From contig QHPN01000058.1 of the NCBI GenBank assembly GCA_003219115.1, positions 1 through 16,285 on the forward strand: a DNA stretch of 16,285 bases, in the 5' to 3' direction. This stretch comes from Verrucomicrobiota bacterium (GTDB taxonomy: Bacteria > Verrucomicrobiota > Verrucomicrobiia > Chthoniobacterales > UBA10450). Position numbers and translations under genes: made by a program. Below are positions 1-6,071 of the stretch, in pieces; positions within the stretch are counted from its first letter, which is position 1; each line of letters begins with the position of its first letter. Below the pieces are notes generated by a model. The model was given only the letters and a program-made list of their open reading frames with translations. It did not search any database and was not told where the DNA came from.

Positions 1-29
1 TGGCCCACGCCATTCCCTCAAGGGTCCCG

Positions 30-458
30 TTGGCAACACCCGGTTTCCCGAAAAACTCTATGTACTATATAGGATACGACGGCGCATTCGAGGGCCACCT
101 TAACCGTCTCTATCTGGTGACAGACATCGCCAATAGGGTCGTCGCCGTTCAGCTCCTGGACGAGCATCCCAAAGGCAAGTGGAAATCGGCCGCCTCACTC
201 GCGGCCGCGAGCTGGAGCACTTACAATTTTGTTAATGCCAGAATCCGCGCCAGTGATCTCATGCGGGTCCAGGCTGTCGCGAAGCGCCAGGGCGGGGTGA
301 TAACGATCGAAACTCAGATGTATCAACGCGTCCGATCGAGGGTCGGTCGCAAGACCATTGAGCGCTACGAAGAGCAGGAAAACTCAAAATTATTCATCCC
401 GGTTCCGTTTGCCCGTATCATTCTTCATTGCGCACAAGCCGGATTATCCAAGGCATGA
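30..458 (+). CDS. Hypothetical protein, possibly 5'-partial
   Basis: I do not recognise this protein. The frame is open from the left edge of the window, so the gene may begin outside it. Candidate starts inside are TTG at 30, with an AAGGG Shine-Dalgarno-like stretch 5 nt upstream, and ATG at 60, which would give a protein beginning MYYIGYDGAF. From TTG it encodes 142 residues with no signal peptide or membrane segment. The first half is aromatic and hydrophobic with mixed charge. Residues about 82-120 are Arg/Lys-rich (QRVRSRVGRKTIERYEEQE), and the protein ends in a hydrophobic segment, FIPVPFARIILHCAQAG. The base use matches a real gene. It lies 56 nt upstream of the YycJ-like hydrolase in the same orientation, so co-transcription is possible. 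Confidence 0.6.
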   Translation: MATPGFPKNSMYYIGYDGAFEGHLNRLYLVTDIANRVVAVQLLDEHPKGKWKSAASLAAASWSTYNFVNARIRASDLMRVQAVAKRQGGVITIETQMYQRVRSRVGRKTIERYEEQENSKLFIPVPFARIILHCAQAGLSKA

Positions 459-514
459 GCGCATTTCCCTATCGCTCCATTGATTTTACAATCTCGTTCC
501 GCTAAAGATCAGCC

Positions 515-1363
515 GTGTTCAGCTTGACCATGCTCGGCAGTGGCAGCGCCGGGAACAGTGCCCTCGTCTCCACCAATCATTGCCGCATTTTGATCGATGG
601 CGGATTGAGCGCGCGCCAGATCGTCGTCCGGCTCGAACAATCCGGCGTCGCGCCCGAACAACTCGACGGCCTGCTTCTAACGCATGAACACGGTGATCAC
701 GTCTGCGGGCTGGAAGTGCTCTGCCGAAAGTTTGCTATTCCCATTTATTGCAATGCGCAAACTGCGGAAGCGATCCGCTGCTTCGGGTTGAGCGAATACA
801 AAAACTGGCGAATTTTTCGCACCGGCACCGAGTTCACCATCTGCGATATCTTGGTGCAAAGTTTTCCCGTCCCGCACGATGCGGTCGAGCCAGTCGGCTA
901 CGCGTTTCACGCCGGCAACCGTGGTCTCGGTTTCATCACCGATCTTGGTTATCCGACAAAAATGTTAATCGAACGCCTGCGCGAGGTGCATGCGCTCGTT
1001 ATCGAAACGAATCATGACGAGAAACTCTTGCAGAGCGATCCGCATCGGCCCTGGCCGGTGAAGCAACGGATCATGTCGCGGCATGGTCATCTTTCCAATG
1101 CCGCCGCGGCCAGCGTCCTCGAGCAATTGTTACCTGGAAAAATTGAACGTGTCGTGCTCGGCCACCTCTCCCGCGATTGCAATACCCCGGAGTTGGCCGC
1201 CGCCGCGGTTCGCGCGCAACTGGAGCGGAATGGTCGCGCCGATCTGGAAATATATTGCGCGCTGCAAAATGCCATCAGCCCACGATTTCATATCGGTGAA
1301 ACCTCAGGCGACGATTTCCAGCCAACGTTTGAGAGTGCGCTCTTCTGTAGCGGCGCTCTATGA
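515..1363 (+). CDS. YycJ/WalJ-type MBL-fold metallo-hydrolase
   Basis: This 282-residue protein belongs to the metallo-beta-lactamase superfamily, in the YycJ/WalJ branch of predicted exo/endonuclease-like or phosphodiesterase-like hydrolases. Visible signatures are the N-terminal LGSGSAGNS (residues 7-15), the metal-binding THEHGDH (56-62: H57, H59, D61, H62), HDAVEPVGY (121-129), the ITDLG strand with D143, ETNHD (164-168), the GHLSN loop (191-195) and LGHLSRDCN (215-223). The full set of family ligands is therefore present and the enzyme should bind two metals. The GTG start at 515 places the LGSGS motif at its usual distance from the N-terminus; the first ATG (530) would cut into it. The last residues (about FCSGAL) are encoded by a palindromic repeat that also supplies the stop codon. 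The protein is cytoplasmic. Its role in Bacillus has been linked to DNA repair and cell-wall signalling; its role here is unknown. Confidence 0.9.
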   Translation: MFSLTMLGSGSAGNSALVSTNHCRILIDGGLSARQIVVRLEQSGVAPEQLDGLLLTHEHGDHVCGLEVLCRKFAIPIYCNAQTAEAIRCFGLSEYKNWRIFRTGTEFTICDILVQSFPVPHDAVEPVGYAFHAGNRGLGFITDLGYPTKMLIERLREVHALVIETNHDEKLLQSDPHRPWPVKQRIMSRHGHLSNAAAASVLEQLLPGKIERVVLGHLSRDCNTPELAAAAVRAQLERNGRADLEIYCALQNAISPRFHIGETSGDDFQPTFESALFCSGAL

Positions 1364-1409
1364 GCGCCGTGTTTCCCGCGAGAGTCGGTGGTCATAGACC
1401 CCCGCTACA
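1346..1409. repeat. Palindromic REP-like element spanning a stop/start junction
   Basis: The element is bounded by the inverted repeats TGTAGCGG (1346-1353) and CCGCTACA (1402-1409). Just outside, GCTCTT on the left and AAGAGC on the right extend the symmetry with a 2-nt bulge. Inside are a perfect 8-bp hairpin, CGGCGCTC-TAT-GAGCGCCG (1351-1369), and a smaller hairpin, GGTC-ATA-GACC (1390-1400). The whole could fold as a three-way or cruciform structure. It lies exactly on the junction of two genes: the TGA of the upstream hydrolase and the ATG of the acetyltransferase are both in the loop and stem of the first hairpin. I see no second full copy in this window. From memory, similar sequences are dispersed in soil Verrucomicrobia; that is not verified here. 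Confidence 0.7.
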
Positions 1410-1902
1410 AGAGCTTCAAATCCGCGATGCCATCGAAGCCGATCTTCCGGCGATTGTCGAAATTCATAATGCTGCCATAGCCACGCGCATTTCCACGGCG
1501 CAACTGGAACCGGTCACGGTTGAGGGCCGCCGCGAATGGTTCCGCGCGCATTCCCCTGTGCAATATCCGATCTGGGTAGCAGAACTGGACGGCGCAATTG
1601 CCGGTTGCCTCAGCTTTCGGGAGTTTCTTCCGCGCTGCGCCTATCGCGGTACCGTTGAAATCAGCGTTTACGTCAGCGAAGGATTCCGGCGCCGTGGCAT
1701 CGGCCGAAAACTGTTGCAGCAAGCGATTGCGCTCGGCCCGCAACTGGGCATACATTCTCTCGTCGGCCTGATTTTCAGCCACAACGAACCCAGTATCGCG
1801 CTTTTCCGTGCCGCCGGCTTCGAGCGCTGGGGCTTTCTACCGGGCGTCGCACGGGTTGATCCAATTCCGCGCGACCTAACGATCTTTGGACGGCACGTTT
1901 AA
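1360..1902 (+). CDS. GNAT N-acetyltransferase, phosphinothricin acetyltransferase-like
   Basis: A 180-residue GNAT-fold acetyltransferase, closest in pattern to the PAT/Bar/MnaT group, which acetylate the amino group of phosphinothricin, methionine sulfone or related amino acids using acetyl-CoA. The domain begins at IRDAIEADLPAIVEIHN (about residues 21-37), continues through EISVYVSEGFRRRGIGRKLL, where RRRGIG is the acetyl-CoA pyrophosphate loop, and ends with HNEPSIALFRAAGFERWGFLPGVA, all typical of this group. The substrate is not decided by the sequence. The ATG at 1360 overlaps the upstream TGA (ATGA), suggesting translational coupling. The first 18 or so residues, including GGHRPPLQ, are encoded by the palindromic repeat and are not part of the fold. 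No other ATG lies between the repeat and the domain; GTG 1369 is the only nearby alternative. Confidence 0.88.
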   Translation: MSAVFPARVGGHRPPLQELQIRDAIEADLPAIVEIHNAAIATRISTAQLEPVTVEGRREWFRAHSPVQYPIWVAELDGAIAGCLSFREFLPRCAYRGTVEISVYVSEGFRRRGIGRKLLQQAIALGPQLGIHSLVGLIFSHNEPSIALFRAAGFERWGFLPGVARVDPIPRDLTIFGRHV

Positions 1903-2009
1903 GGCGCTGTTAAAGCGTGCGCTCCCCGGAGAAGATTGCACGTTCCTGTAACTCCTGCCTCACCGCCCCTCTTAACGCTTACCAGGTGAGAATAGCTACT
2001 AATACTTGA

Positions 2010-2387
2010 TTACGCTTCTTCGTGGCCGATCACGAGATGGATCACACCGTTTGGCGCGGAGATGAAGAAGCCATTGAAATCTTCCCGTAATTGTTCCACT
2101 TCGTCGCGGCGTGCAATTCCATTCACTTTTAAGAACGAGGCCGCGGCTTCGGTGTCGTTTGTTTCCAACTCCAGCCAAATGTCGGGCTGACTCAAGTTTG
2201 GCACCAGGTCGACCCAAAGCCGGTTGGGTCCGAATTGAAAGATGCAACCATCCGTCTCCTCTTCAATCAACGGCAAGGCCAGGGTATCGCGGTAGAACGC
2301 CACGGTTTGTTCGTAAGTATGGGCGGGGCATTTGATCGCGATGTTGGCCCCGCCGGAAAACTGTGGACCATGAACGTTCGCTACCAT
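2010..2387 (-). CDS. VOC (glyoxalase/bleomycin-resistance-like) superfamily protein
   Basis: This 125-residue protein has the single-unit length and strand-helix pattern of a vicinal oxygen chelate protein. It shows an N-terminal beta strand (ANIAIKCPA), a helix carrying TVAFYRDTLALPL (the F-Y-R-D-x-L-x-L hallmark), then IFQFGPNRLWVDLV, and a second module whose helix is EAAASFLKVNGI and whose final strands are FNGFFISAPNGVIHLVIG. The usual first metal histidine and last glutamate are not obvious; the terminal strand carries His instead. It could therefore bind a different ligand or act without a canonical metal site. The substrate is unknown. It is a stand-alone gene on the minus strand, about 200 nt downstream of the secreted-protein gene of the fumarase operon, with repeated TAAAAC boxes and a strong hairpin in the gap. 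An AT-rich stretch, TTTTAATATTTT, lies about 10-20 nt before the ATG. Confidence 0.8.
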   Translation of the reverse strand: MVANVHGPQFSGGANIAIKCPAHTYEQTVAFYRDTLALPLIEEETDGCIFQFGPNRLWVDLVPNLSQPDIWLELETNDTEAAASFLKVNGIARRDEVEQLREDFNGFFISAPNGVIHLVIGHEEA

Positions 2388-2400
2388 AACGCCAAAATAT

Positions 2401-2473
2401 TAAAACCCGCGAGCGTCGGACACAACCACGTCCTAGCAGCTAAAACCCGCGGACAAACAATAAAACACACGAG
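2401..2473. repeat. Three TAAAAC(C/A)C(G/A)CG boxes spaced 40 and 20 bp
   Basis: Boxes begin at 2401 (TAAAACCCGCGAG), 2441 (TAAAACCCGCGGA) and 2461 (TAAAACACACGAG). The starts are 40 and 20 bp apart, about four and two helical turns, so the boxes face the same side of the DNA. They lie directly upstream of the VOC gene, which starts at 2387 and reads leftward. Binding by a regulator is an inference. Confidence 0.4.
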
Positions 2474-2477
2474 TGAA

Positions 2478-2502
2478 ACTTGACTGCTTTAAGCGGTCAA
2501 GT
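2478..2502. promoter_or_regulatory. 11-bp hairpin between the fumarase operon and the VOC gene
   Basis: ACTTGACTGCT (2478-2488), loop TTA, AGCGGTCAAGT (2492-2502). The arms are complementary except for one T:G wobble. The hairpin lies 87 nt past the stop of the secreted-protein gene and about 90 nt before the start of the VOC gene. It could be a terminator for the leftward fumarase operon, but the following minus-strand sequence (TTTCACTCGTGTGTTTT) has only a broken T-tract. An operator is equally possible. Confidence 0.4.
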
Positions 2503-2588
2503 GTGCGCGCTGCCTTGGAAGGCGAAAATATTCCTGAGACAGTGCGAAAGTAGCGTTTGCCGTTGTGGCGAAAACGGCGCAACTCGCT

Positions 2589-3092
2589 CTAGAGTTGCGC
2601 CAGAACCTTCTCTGCGACCTGTTTTGCTTTCGTTAGCGCTGCTTCTTCATCGGCTATTCCGCCAACGCCGATGGTGACAAATGATTGTCCTTTCACCACG
2701 TAAAGCATGATTACGTTCTGGGGCAGCCCGTTCTCTGGCACGCCGTTCAACACCGCGGCTTTCTCGCCTAGGCCATCAATCGTCTTGAATTTGACGCCGT
2801 TACCCGTGACCTGATCAAACTCAGTCTGCGGATCGATGCTGCCCTCGCTCGCCTGGCGGACGCGCAAGAGAAGCGAACGAACAGATTTGCTGCTGTAGTA
2901 ATTGCACTTTGAGTAGTAGCCGTCCTTTCCATTCACGTTCAACGGGGTCGGATTTCGGACCGGTTCGCCAAGAATCTTTTCCGCCTCGGTTTTTGAAACG
3001 ACTGCAGAAATGTCGATCGGTTTTTCTGCCGCCAGCAGCGAGATCGATAGCAGACTAATCAGTAAACTGACCCCGTAGCACTTTGTGCGCAT
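2589..3092 (-). CDS. Secreted hypothetical protein downstream of fumarase
   Basis: A 167-residue protein with a clear Sec signal peptide: basic MRTK, a hydrophobic core about residues 6-21 (VSLLISLLSISLLAA) and probable cleavage just before EKP. The mature part is small and soluble, with a DISAVVSKTEAEKILGEPV stretch resembling the start of DUF3558-type or other small periplasmic domains, a CNYYSS segment with the only mature cysteine, and a C-terminal helix of alternating Ala, Lys and Glu. I do not recognise a specific family and assign no function. The ATG lies 4 nt after the fumarase stop codon, so it is probably translated from the same mRNA. No strong ribosome binding site is visible in that gap, which suggests dependence on upstream translation. 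Confidence 0.75.
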   Translation of the reverse strand: MRTKCYGVSLLISLLSISLLAAEKPIDISAVVSKTEAEKILGEPVRNPTPLNVNGKDGYYSKCNYYSSKSVRSLLLRVRQASEGSIDPQTEFDQVTGNGVKFKTIDGLGEKAAVLNGVPENGLPQNVIMLYVVKGQSFVTIGVGGIADEEAALTKAKQVAEKVLAQL

Positions 3093-3096
3093 TTTT

Positions 3097-4515
3097 CTAG
3101 CCGCCGGCTGGCCCAGTCCCGCCCGGCTCGGTCATCCCTGCTGGGTCGAGAGCGGCGTTCAGCTCTTTCTCCGGCAAAATCTTTTTCTCCTGGCAAAGTT
3201 CTCGCACCGTTTTGCCGGTCCGCGCACTTTCCTTCGCGATCTCGGTCGCGCGATCGTACCCAATCTTTGGCGCCAGGCTGGTCACCATCGCCATCGACAG
3301 TTCCACCAATTCGCGACACCGTTCTTCGTTTGCCTCGATCCCAACTACGCATTTTTCAGTAAAGGCGTCGGCCACATTTCCGAGCAGCCGGATCGATTCC
3401 AGAATATTGTATGCCATCACCGGCATCATCACGTTGAGCTCGAAATTTCCGTTCGCTCCTGCCCAGGTGATTGTAACGTCGTTTCCAAAAACCTGCGCGC
3501 AAACCATCATCACCGATTCACACAAAACGGGATTGACTTTCCCGGGCATGATCGAGCTGCCCGGTTGCGTCGCCGGCAATCGGATCTCGCCGATGCCGCA
3601 GCGCGGTCCGCTCCCGAGCCAGCGAATGTCGTTGGCGATCTTGAATAGGCTAGTAGCGATCGTCTTTAGCTGACCGCTCGCGTCCACCACGGCGTCCTTC
3701 GCGCCTTGTGCCTCGAAATGATCGCGCGCTTCGAAGAATTCGATCCCGGTGCGCTGATGCAAATGCCGCATCACTTTTGCCGGAAAATCCGGATGCCGAT
3801 TCAAGCCCGTGCCGACCGCAGTGCCGCCCAGCGCCAACTCGCGCAAAACGTCGATCGCTTTTTGCGCGCGTGCCTTCGCATAGGCCACTTGCTGGGCATA
3901 ACCGCCAAACTCCTGGCCGAGCCGGACAGGCGTTGCGTCCATTAAATGGGTGCGCCCGATCTTAATGATGTGCTCGAACTGTTTCGCCTTGCTCGAAAGC
4001 GCGGCGAATAATTTTTCCAGCGCCGGCAAGAGGCAATCTTTCAATTGTTCGGCCGCGCTCACGTGAATGGCGGATGGAATAACGTCGTTGCTCGACTGGC
4101 CCATGTTGACGTGATCGTTCGGATGGACCAACTCGCGCGAACCAATTGGCTTGCCCGCCAGTTGCGCGCACCGATTTGCGATTACCTCATTTGCGTTCGT
4201 GTTCGTGCTCGTGCCCGAGCCAGTCTGGAAAATGTCGAGCGGGAAATGTTCGTCGAGCTTGCCCTCCGCCACTTCTTCCGCTGCCTGGACAAGGAGCGCG
4301 GAGCGGTGGGCGTCGAGAAGCCCGAGATCGTGGTTGGCCTGGGCCGCGCCCCACTTGATCAGACCGAGCGCGCGAATGAACGGCCGACTGAATCGATAAC
4401 CGCTGATCGGAAAATTCAAGACCGCACGCTGGGTCGAGGCACCGTGAAGCCCGTCCTTCGGTACGGCCATTTCGCCCATCGAATCTTTTTCGATGCGCGA
4501 TTCGACGCTTTTCAT
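3097..4515 (-). CDS. fumC: Class II fumarate hydratase (fumarase C)
   Basis: A 472-residue enzyme, close to the usual length of about 465, that interconverts fumarate and L-malate in the TCA cycle. It is an iron-free cytoplasmic homotetramer in this family. Visible signatures are FQTGSGTSTNTNANEV (96-111), the B-site region HPNDHVNMGQSSND (131-144), IGRTHLMDATP with the catalytic-base His190 (186-196), and the superfamily signature GSSIMPGKVNP (319-329) carrying the catalytic serine loop. TGLNRHPDF is also typical of fumarase rather than aspartase or argininosuccinate lyase. The ATG overlaps the stop of the upstream methyltransferase (ATGA), and a small secreted-protein gene follows 4 nt after the stop. 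The C-terminus ends in a Gly/Pro-rich tail (about residues 456-472), which is slightly unusual but harmless to the fold. Confidence 0.96.
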   Translation of the reverse strand: MKSVESRIEKDSMGEMAVPKDGLHGASTQRAVLNFPISGYRFSRPFIRALGLIKWGAAQANHDLGLLDAHRSALLVQAAEEVAEGKLDEHFPLDIFQTGSGTSTNTNANEVIANRCAQLAGKPIGSRELVHPNDHVNMGQSSNDVIPSAIHVSAAEQLKDCLLPALEKLFAALSSKAKQFEHIIKIGRTHLMDATPVRLGQEFGGYAQQVAYAKARAQKAIDVLRELALGGTAVGTGLNRHPDFPAKVMRHLHQRTGIEFFEARDHFEAQGAKDAVVDASGQLKTIATSLFKIANDIRWLGSGPRCGIGEIRLPATQPGSSIMPGKVNPVLCESVMMVCAQVFGNDVTITWAGANGNFELNVMMPVMAYNILESIRLLGNVADAFTEKCVVGIEANEERCRELVELSMAMVTSLAPKIGYDRATEIAKESARTGKTVRELCQEKKILPEKELNAALDPAGMTEPGGTGPAGG

Positions 4516-5192
4516 CGCGCGTAGTTGGACGAGAACTGCGAGTCGGCAGGATCTATCGCGCCGTTTCCGCCCAGTTCGCCGGCTTTGCGGAAAACAGTGA
4601 TAAACATCGGCGGAATGTTTTGCAGGAAATATTCGGACTCGGACTCAGGCGCAAAATCGATTGCATGCTGGCGCAGTTCGTTTGTCACCTGATAAATAAT
4701 GAAGGCGCCGCCGGGGGCGAGAGCGTCGTGGGTTTCACGCAGGAGATTACGTTTTTTTTCAATCTCGAGAATGCTGAATGGAATTCCGGAGATGATGTAG
4801 TCACAGTAGGGAATACGGCGTTTCGCCAGTTCTAAGCGAATGGTTCCTGCGTTGGCATTGATCACGCATACTCGCGGGTCGCCGGCGAACTGCCGGGTCA
4901 GGTCGCGCGAAAATGCGGGATCAAGTTCAAACAATAATAATTGCGCTTCCGGCCGCATCCGTTGCGCAAGCGCGCGCGAATGCACGCCTTCACCCGGACC
5001 GTACTCAGCGATGACGCGAGCGCGGTCGAAATCAATTTTGCTCGCTACTCGCTCGACCAGCGCCCGCGAGCTGGGCACAATCGAGGCGATTTGCAGGGGT
5101 CGTTTCAGGAAGCGTTTGAAAAAAAGACCGCTCATCGCGAATGCGAATAGTTCACCGTGGCATTTCGCTTGTCCAGCAACGAAAGCGGGCAT
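4512..5192 (-). CDS. PmtA-like SAM-dependent methyltransferase (phospholipid N-methyltransferase type)
   Basis: A 226-residue class I methyltransferase resembling COG3963/PmtA enzymes, which methylate phosphatidylethanolamine, and also the KsgA fold. Visible are the N-terminal FKRFLKRPLQIASIVPSSRAL (24-44), typical of PmtA-like proteins, SAM motif I EYGPGEG (63-69), the acidic ELD (89-91) after strand 2, and DYIISGIPFS (131-140) in the catalytic-loop position, followed by FITVFRKAGE near the end. The substrate is inferred only from this resemblance. The start is uncertain. ATG 5192 has a GGAGGG stretch 2 nt upstream but adds 19 residues unlike the family, from a GC-rich repetitive tract; ATG 5135 (MSGLFFKRFL) fits the family better. 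Its TGA overlaps the fumC ATG, so the two are co-translated. Confidence 0.85.
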   Translation of the reverse strand: MPAFVAGQAKCHGELFAFAMSGLFFKRFLKRPLQIASIVPSSRALVERVASKIDFDRARVIAEYGPGEGVHSRALAQRMRPEAQLLLFELDPAFSRDLTRQFAGDPRVCVINANAGTIRLELAKRRIPYCDYIISGIPFSILEIEKKRNLLRETHDALAPGGAFIIYQVTNELRQHAIDFAPESESEYFLQNIPPMFITVFRKAGELGGNGAIDPADSQFSSNYAR

Positions 5193-5275
5193 AGCCCTCC
5201 GGCACCCCTCGCCGGAATGCTTCGTCCGGGGAGAAAGGAAGGTAATCAGCCAGTGTTGCCCTCCGGGGAGCCCGA
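5190..5275. repeat. GC-rich repetitive tract upstream of the methyltransferase
   Basis: This tract contains the hairpin TCCGGC-ACCCCTC-GCCGGA (5198-5216), two copies of GCCCTCCGG (about 5194 and 5258) and two copies of TCCGGGGAG (about 5225 and 5262). It looks like a small non-coding repeat or an element remnant. It may have supplied the upstream ATG and the GGAGGG stretch of the neighbouring minus-strand methyltransferase. Whether copies exist elsewhere in the genome cannot be seen here. Confidence 0.3.
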
Positions 5276-5304
5276 GATTTTAGCCCTTCTGGAAAAAGAA
5301 AGGT

Positions 5305-5331
5305 TTGACATTTGATTCTAGTCTTTATAAT
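5305..5331 (+). promoter_or_regulatory. Sigma70-like promoter of the HTH-receiver gene
   Basis: Perfect hexamers TTGACA (5305-5310) and TATAAT (5326-5331) are separated by 15 bp, 2 bp shorter than optimal. Transcription would start near 5338, leaving a leader of about 50 nt before the ATG at 5387. It is the most consensus-like promoter in the window. Confidence 0.6.
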
Positions 5332-5366
5332 CATAAACTCGTGAATAAATCTTGCGTGAGCAGGCG

Positions 5367-5384
5367 CAAGGTGATGAAACCTTG
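5367..5384 (+). promoter_or_regulatory. Hairpin masking the ribosome binding site of the HTH-receiver gene
   Basis: CAAGGT (5367-5372), loop GATGAA, ACCTTG (5379-5384) forms a perfect 6-bp stem that ends 2 nt before the ATG at 5387. The only Shine-Dalgarno-like sequence in the leader, AAGGTG, lies in the left arm, so folding would occlude it. A role in translational control is an inference. Confidence 0.4.
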
Positions 5385-5386
5385 TC

Positions 5387-5938
5387 ATGCATAACCTGCT
5401 TACCGTTAAGGAAACCGCCAAATACCTCCGAATTCCACTTCCGACGGTTTACTACTTGGTGCAGCGCGGACAGCTGCCTGCCATTCAAATCGGTGGTCGT
5501 TGGCGAATCAAAAAGAACGCGCTCGATAAAGACATCCTCAAGGAAGAGAAGTCGGGCCAACCGACTGTCCTCGTTGTCGATGATGACGAGGCCTTGCAAA
5601 ATCTGTTCAAGCTCTTCCTCAAGAAGATTGGCTTTAGTCGCGTTGTCGTCGGGACGGTCAAGGAAGCGATCGCCGCGCTCGAGAAACAGCGATTCGATCT
5701 CGTCTTCCTCGACTTGAAATTGCCCGATGGCCCGGCCGATGACGTTTACGATTTCGTGAAACGGGACCAACCCGATTGTCCTATCGTCATCATTACCGGT
5801 TATCCCGACAGCGAAATGCTCGATCGCATCCTGGCCAAAGGTCCGATCACGGTCTTGAAGAAGCCGCTCAAAACCGAGCAGCTCCAACAGACCGTAAAAA
5901 TCCTCGGTCACAAAGACGCGGTCAAGTTGGCAGCGTAA
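5387..5938 (+). CDS. Response regulator with N-terminal excisionase/MerR-type HTH and receiver domain
   Basis: A 183-residue cytoplasmic regulator. Residues 3-45 form an excisionase-family winged helix (LTVKETAKYLRIPLPTVYYL, then GGRWRIKKNALD, the HTH_17 pattern). Residues 59-175 form a CheY-like receiver with acidic pocket D65-D67, phosphoacceptor D109 in VFLDLKLPDG, switch Thr137 in IITGYP and conserved Lys159 in LKKP. The order, DNA-binding domain first and receiver last, is the reverse of OmpR/NarL regulators. No histidine kinase gene lies in the window, so it is an orphan regulator. The ATG at 5387 starts exactly at the HTH. It has its own strong promoter and a leader hairpin. It is divergent from the methyltransferase-fumC operon and convergent with plsC, and its targets are unknown. 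Confidence 0.92.
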   Translation: MHNLLTVKETAKYLRIPLPTVYYLVQRGQLPAIQIGGRWRIKKNALDKDILKEEKSGQPTVLVVDDDEALQNLFKLFLKKIGFSRVVVGTVKEAIAALEKQRFDLVFLDLKLPDGPADDVYDFVKRDQPDCPIVIITGYPDSEMLDRILAKGPITVLKKPLKTEQLQQTVKILGHKDAVKLAA

Positions 5939-5980
5939 TTCGCAAGAGAGCTAACGCTGGCTGTTCTTGTCTGGGACGTA

Positions 5981-6006
5981 CGCACTGCGCTGCCCTGTGC
6001 GGTTTT
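5981..6006 (+). terminator. Possible weak terminator after the HTH-receiver gene
   Basis: CGCAC (5981-5985) can pair with GTGCG (5997-6001) around an 11-nt loop, followed by GTTTT. It lies 43 nt after the stop codon in a convergent gap. The stem is only 5 bp, so this is tentative. Confidence 0.25.
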
Positions 6007-6071
6007 GATGCGCGTGATCGCTCCTCCCGTCGGGGGTATGTCGCGTTTTACCGCAGCGGTTGCCGGAGGGT

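Noticed and set aside
3085..3648. 187-residue and other plus-strand frames across fumC (also 4045-4524)
   Set aside because: All lie opposite a full-length class II fumarase with every signature intact; they are reading-frame shadows.
5318..5911. 197-residue minus-strand open frame opposite the HTH-receiver gene
   Set aside because: It is the antisense of a receiver domain with a strong codon bias, a well-known source of long spurious frames. The plus-strand frame has every receiver and HTH residue.
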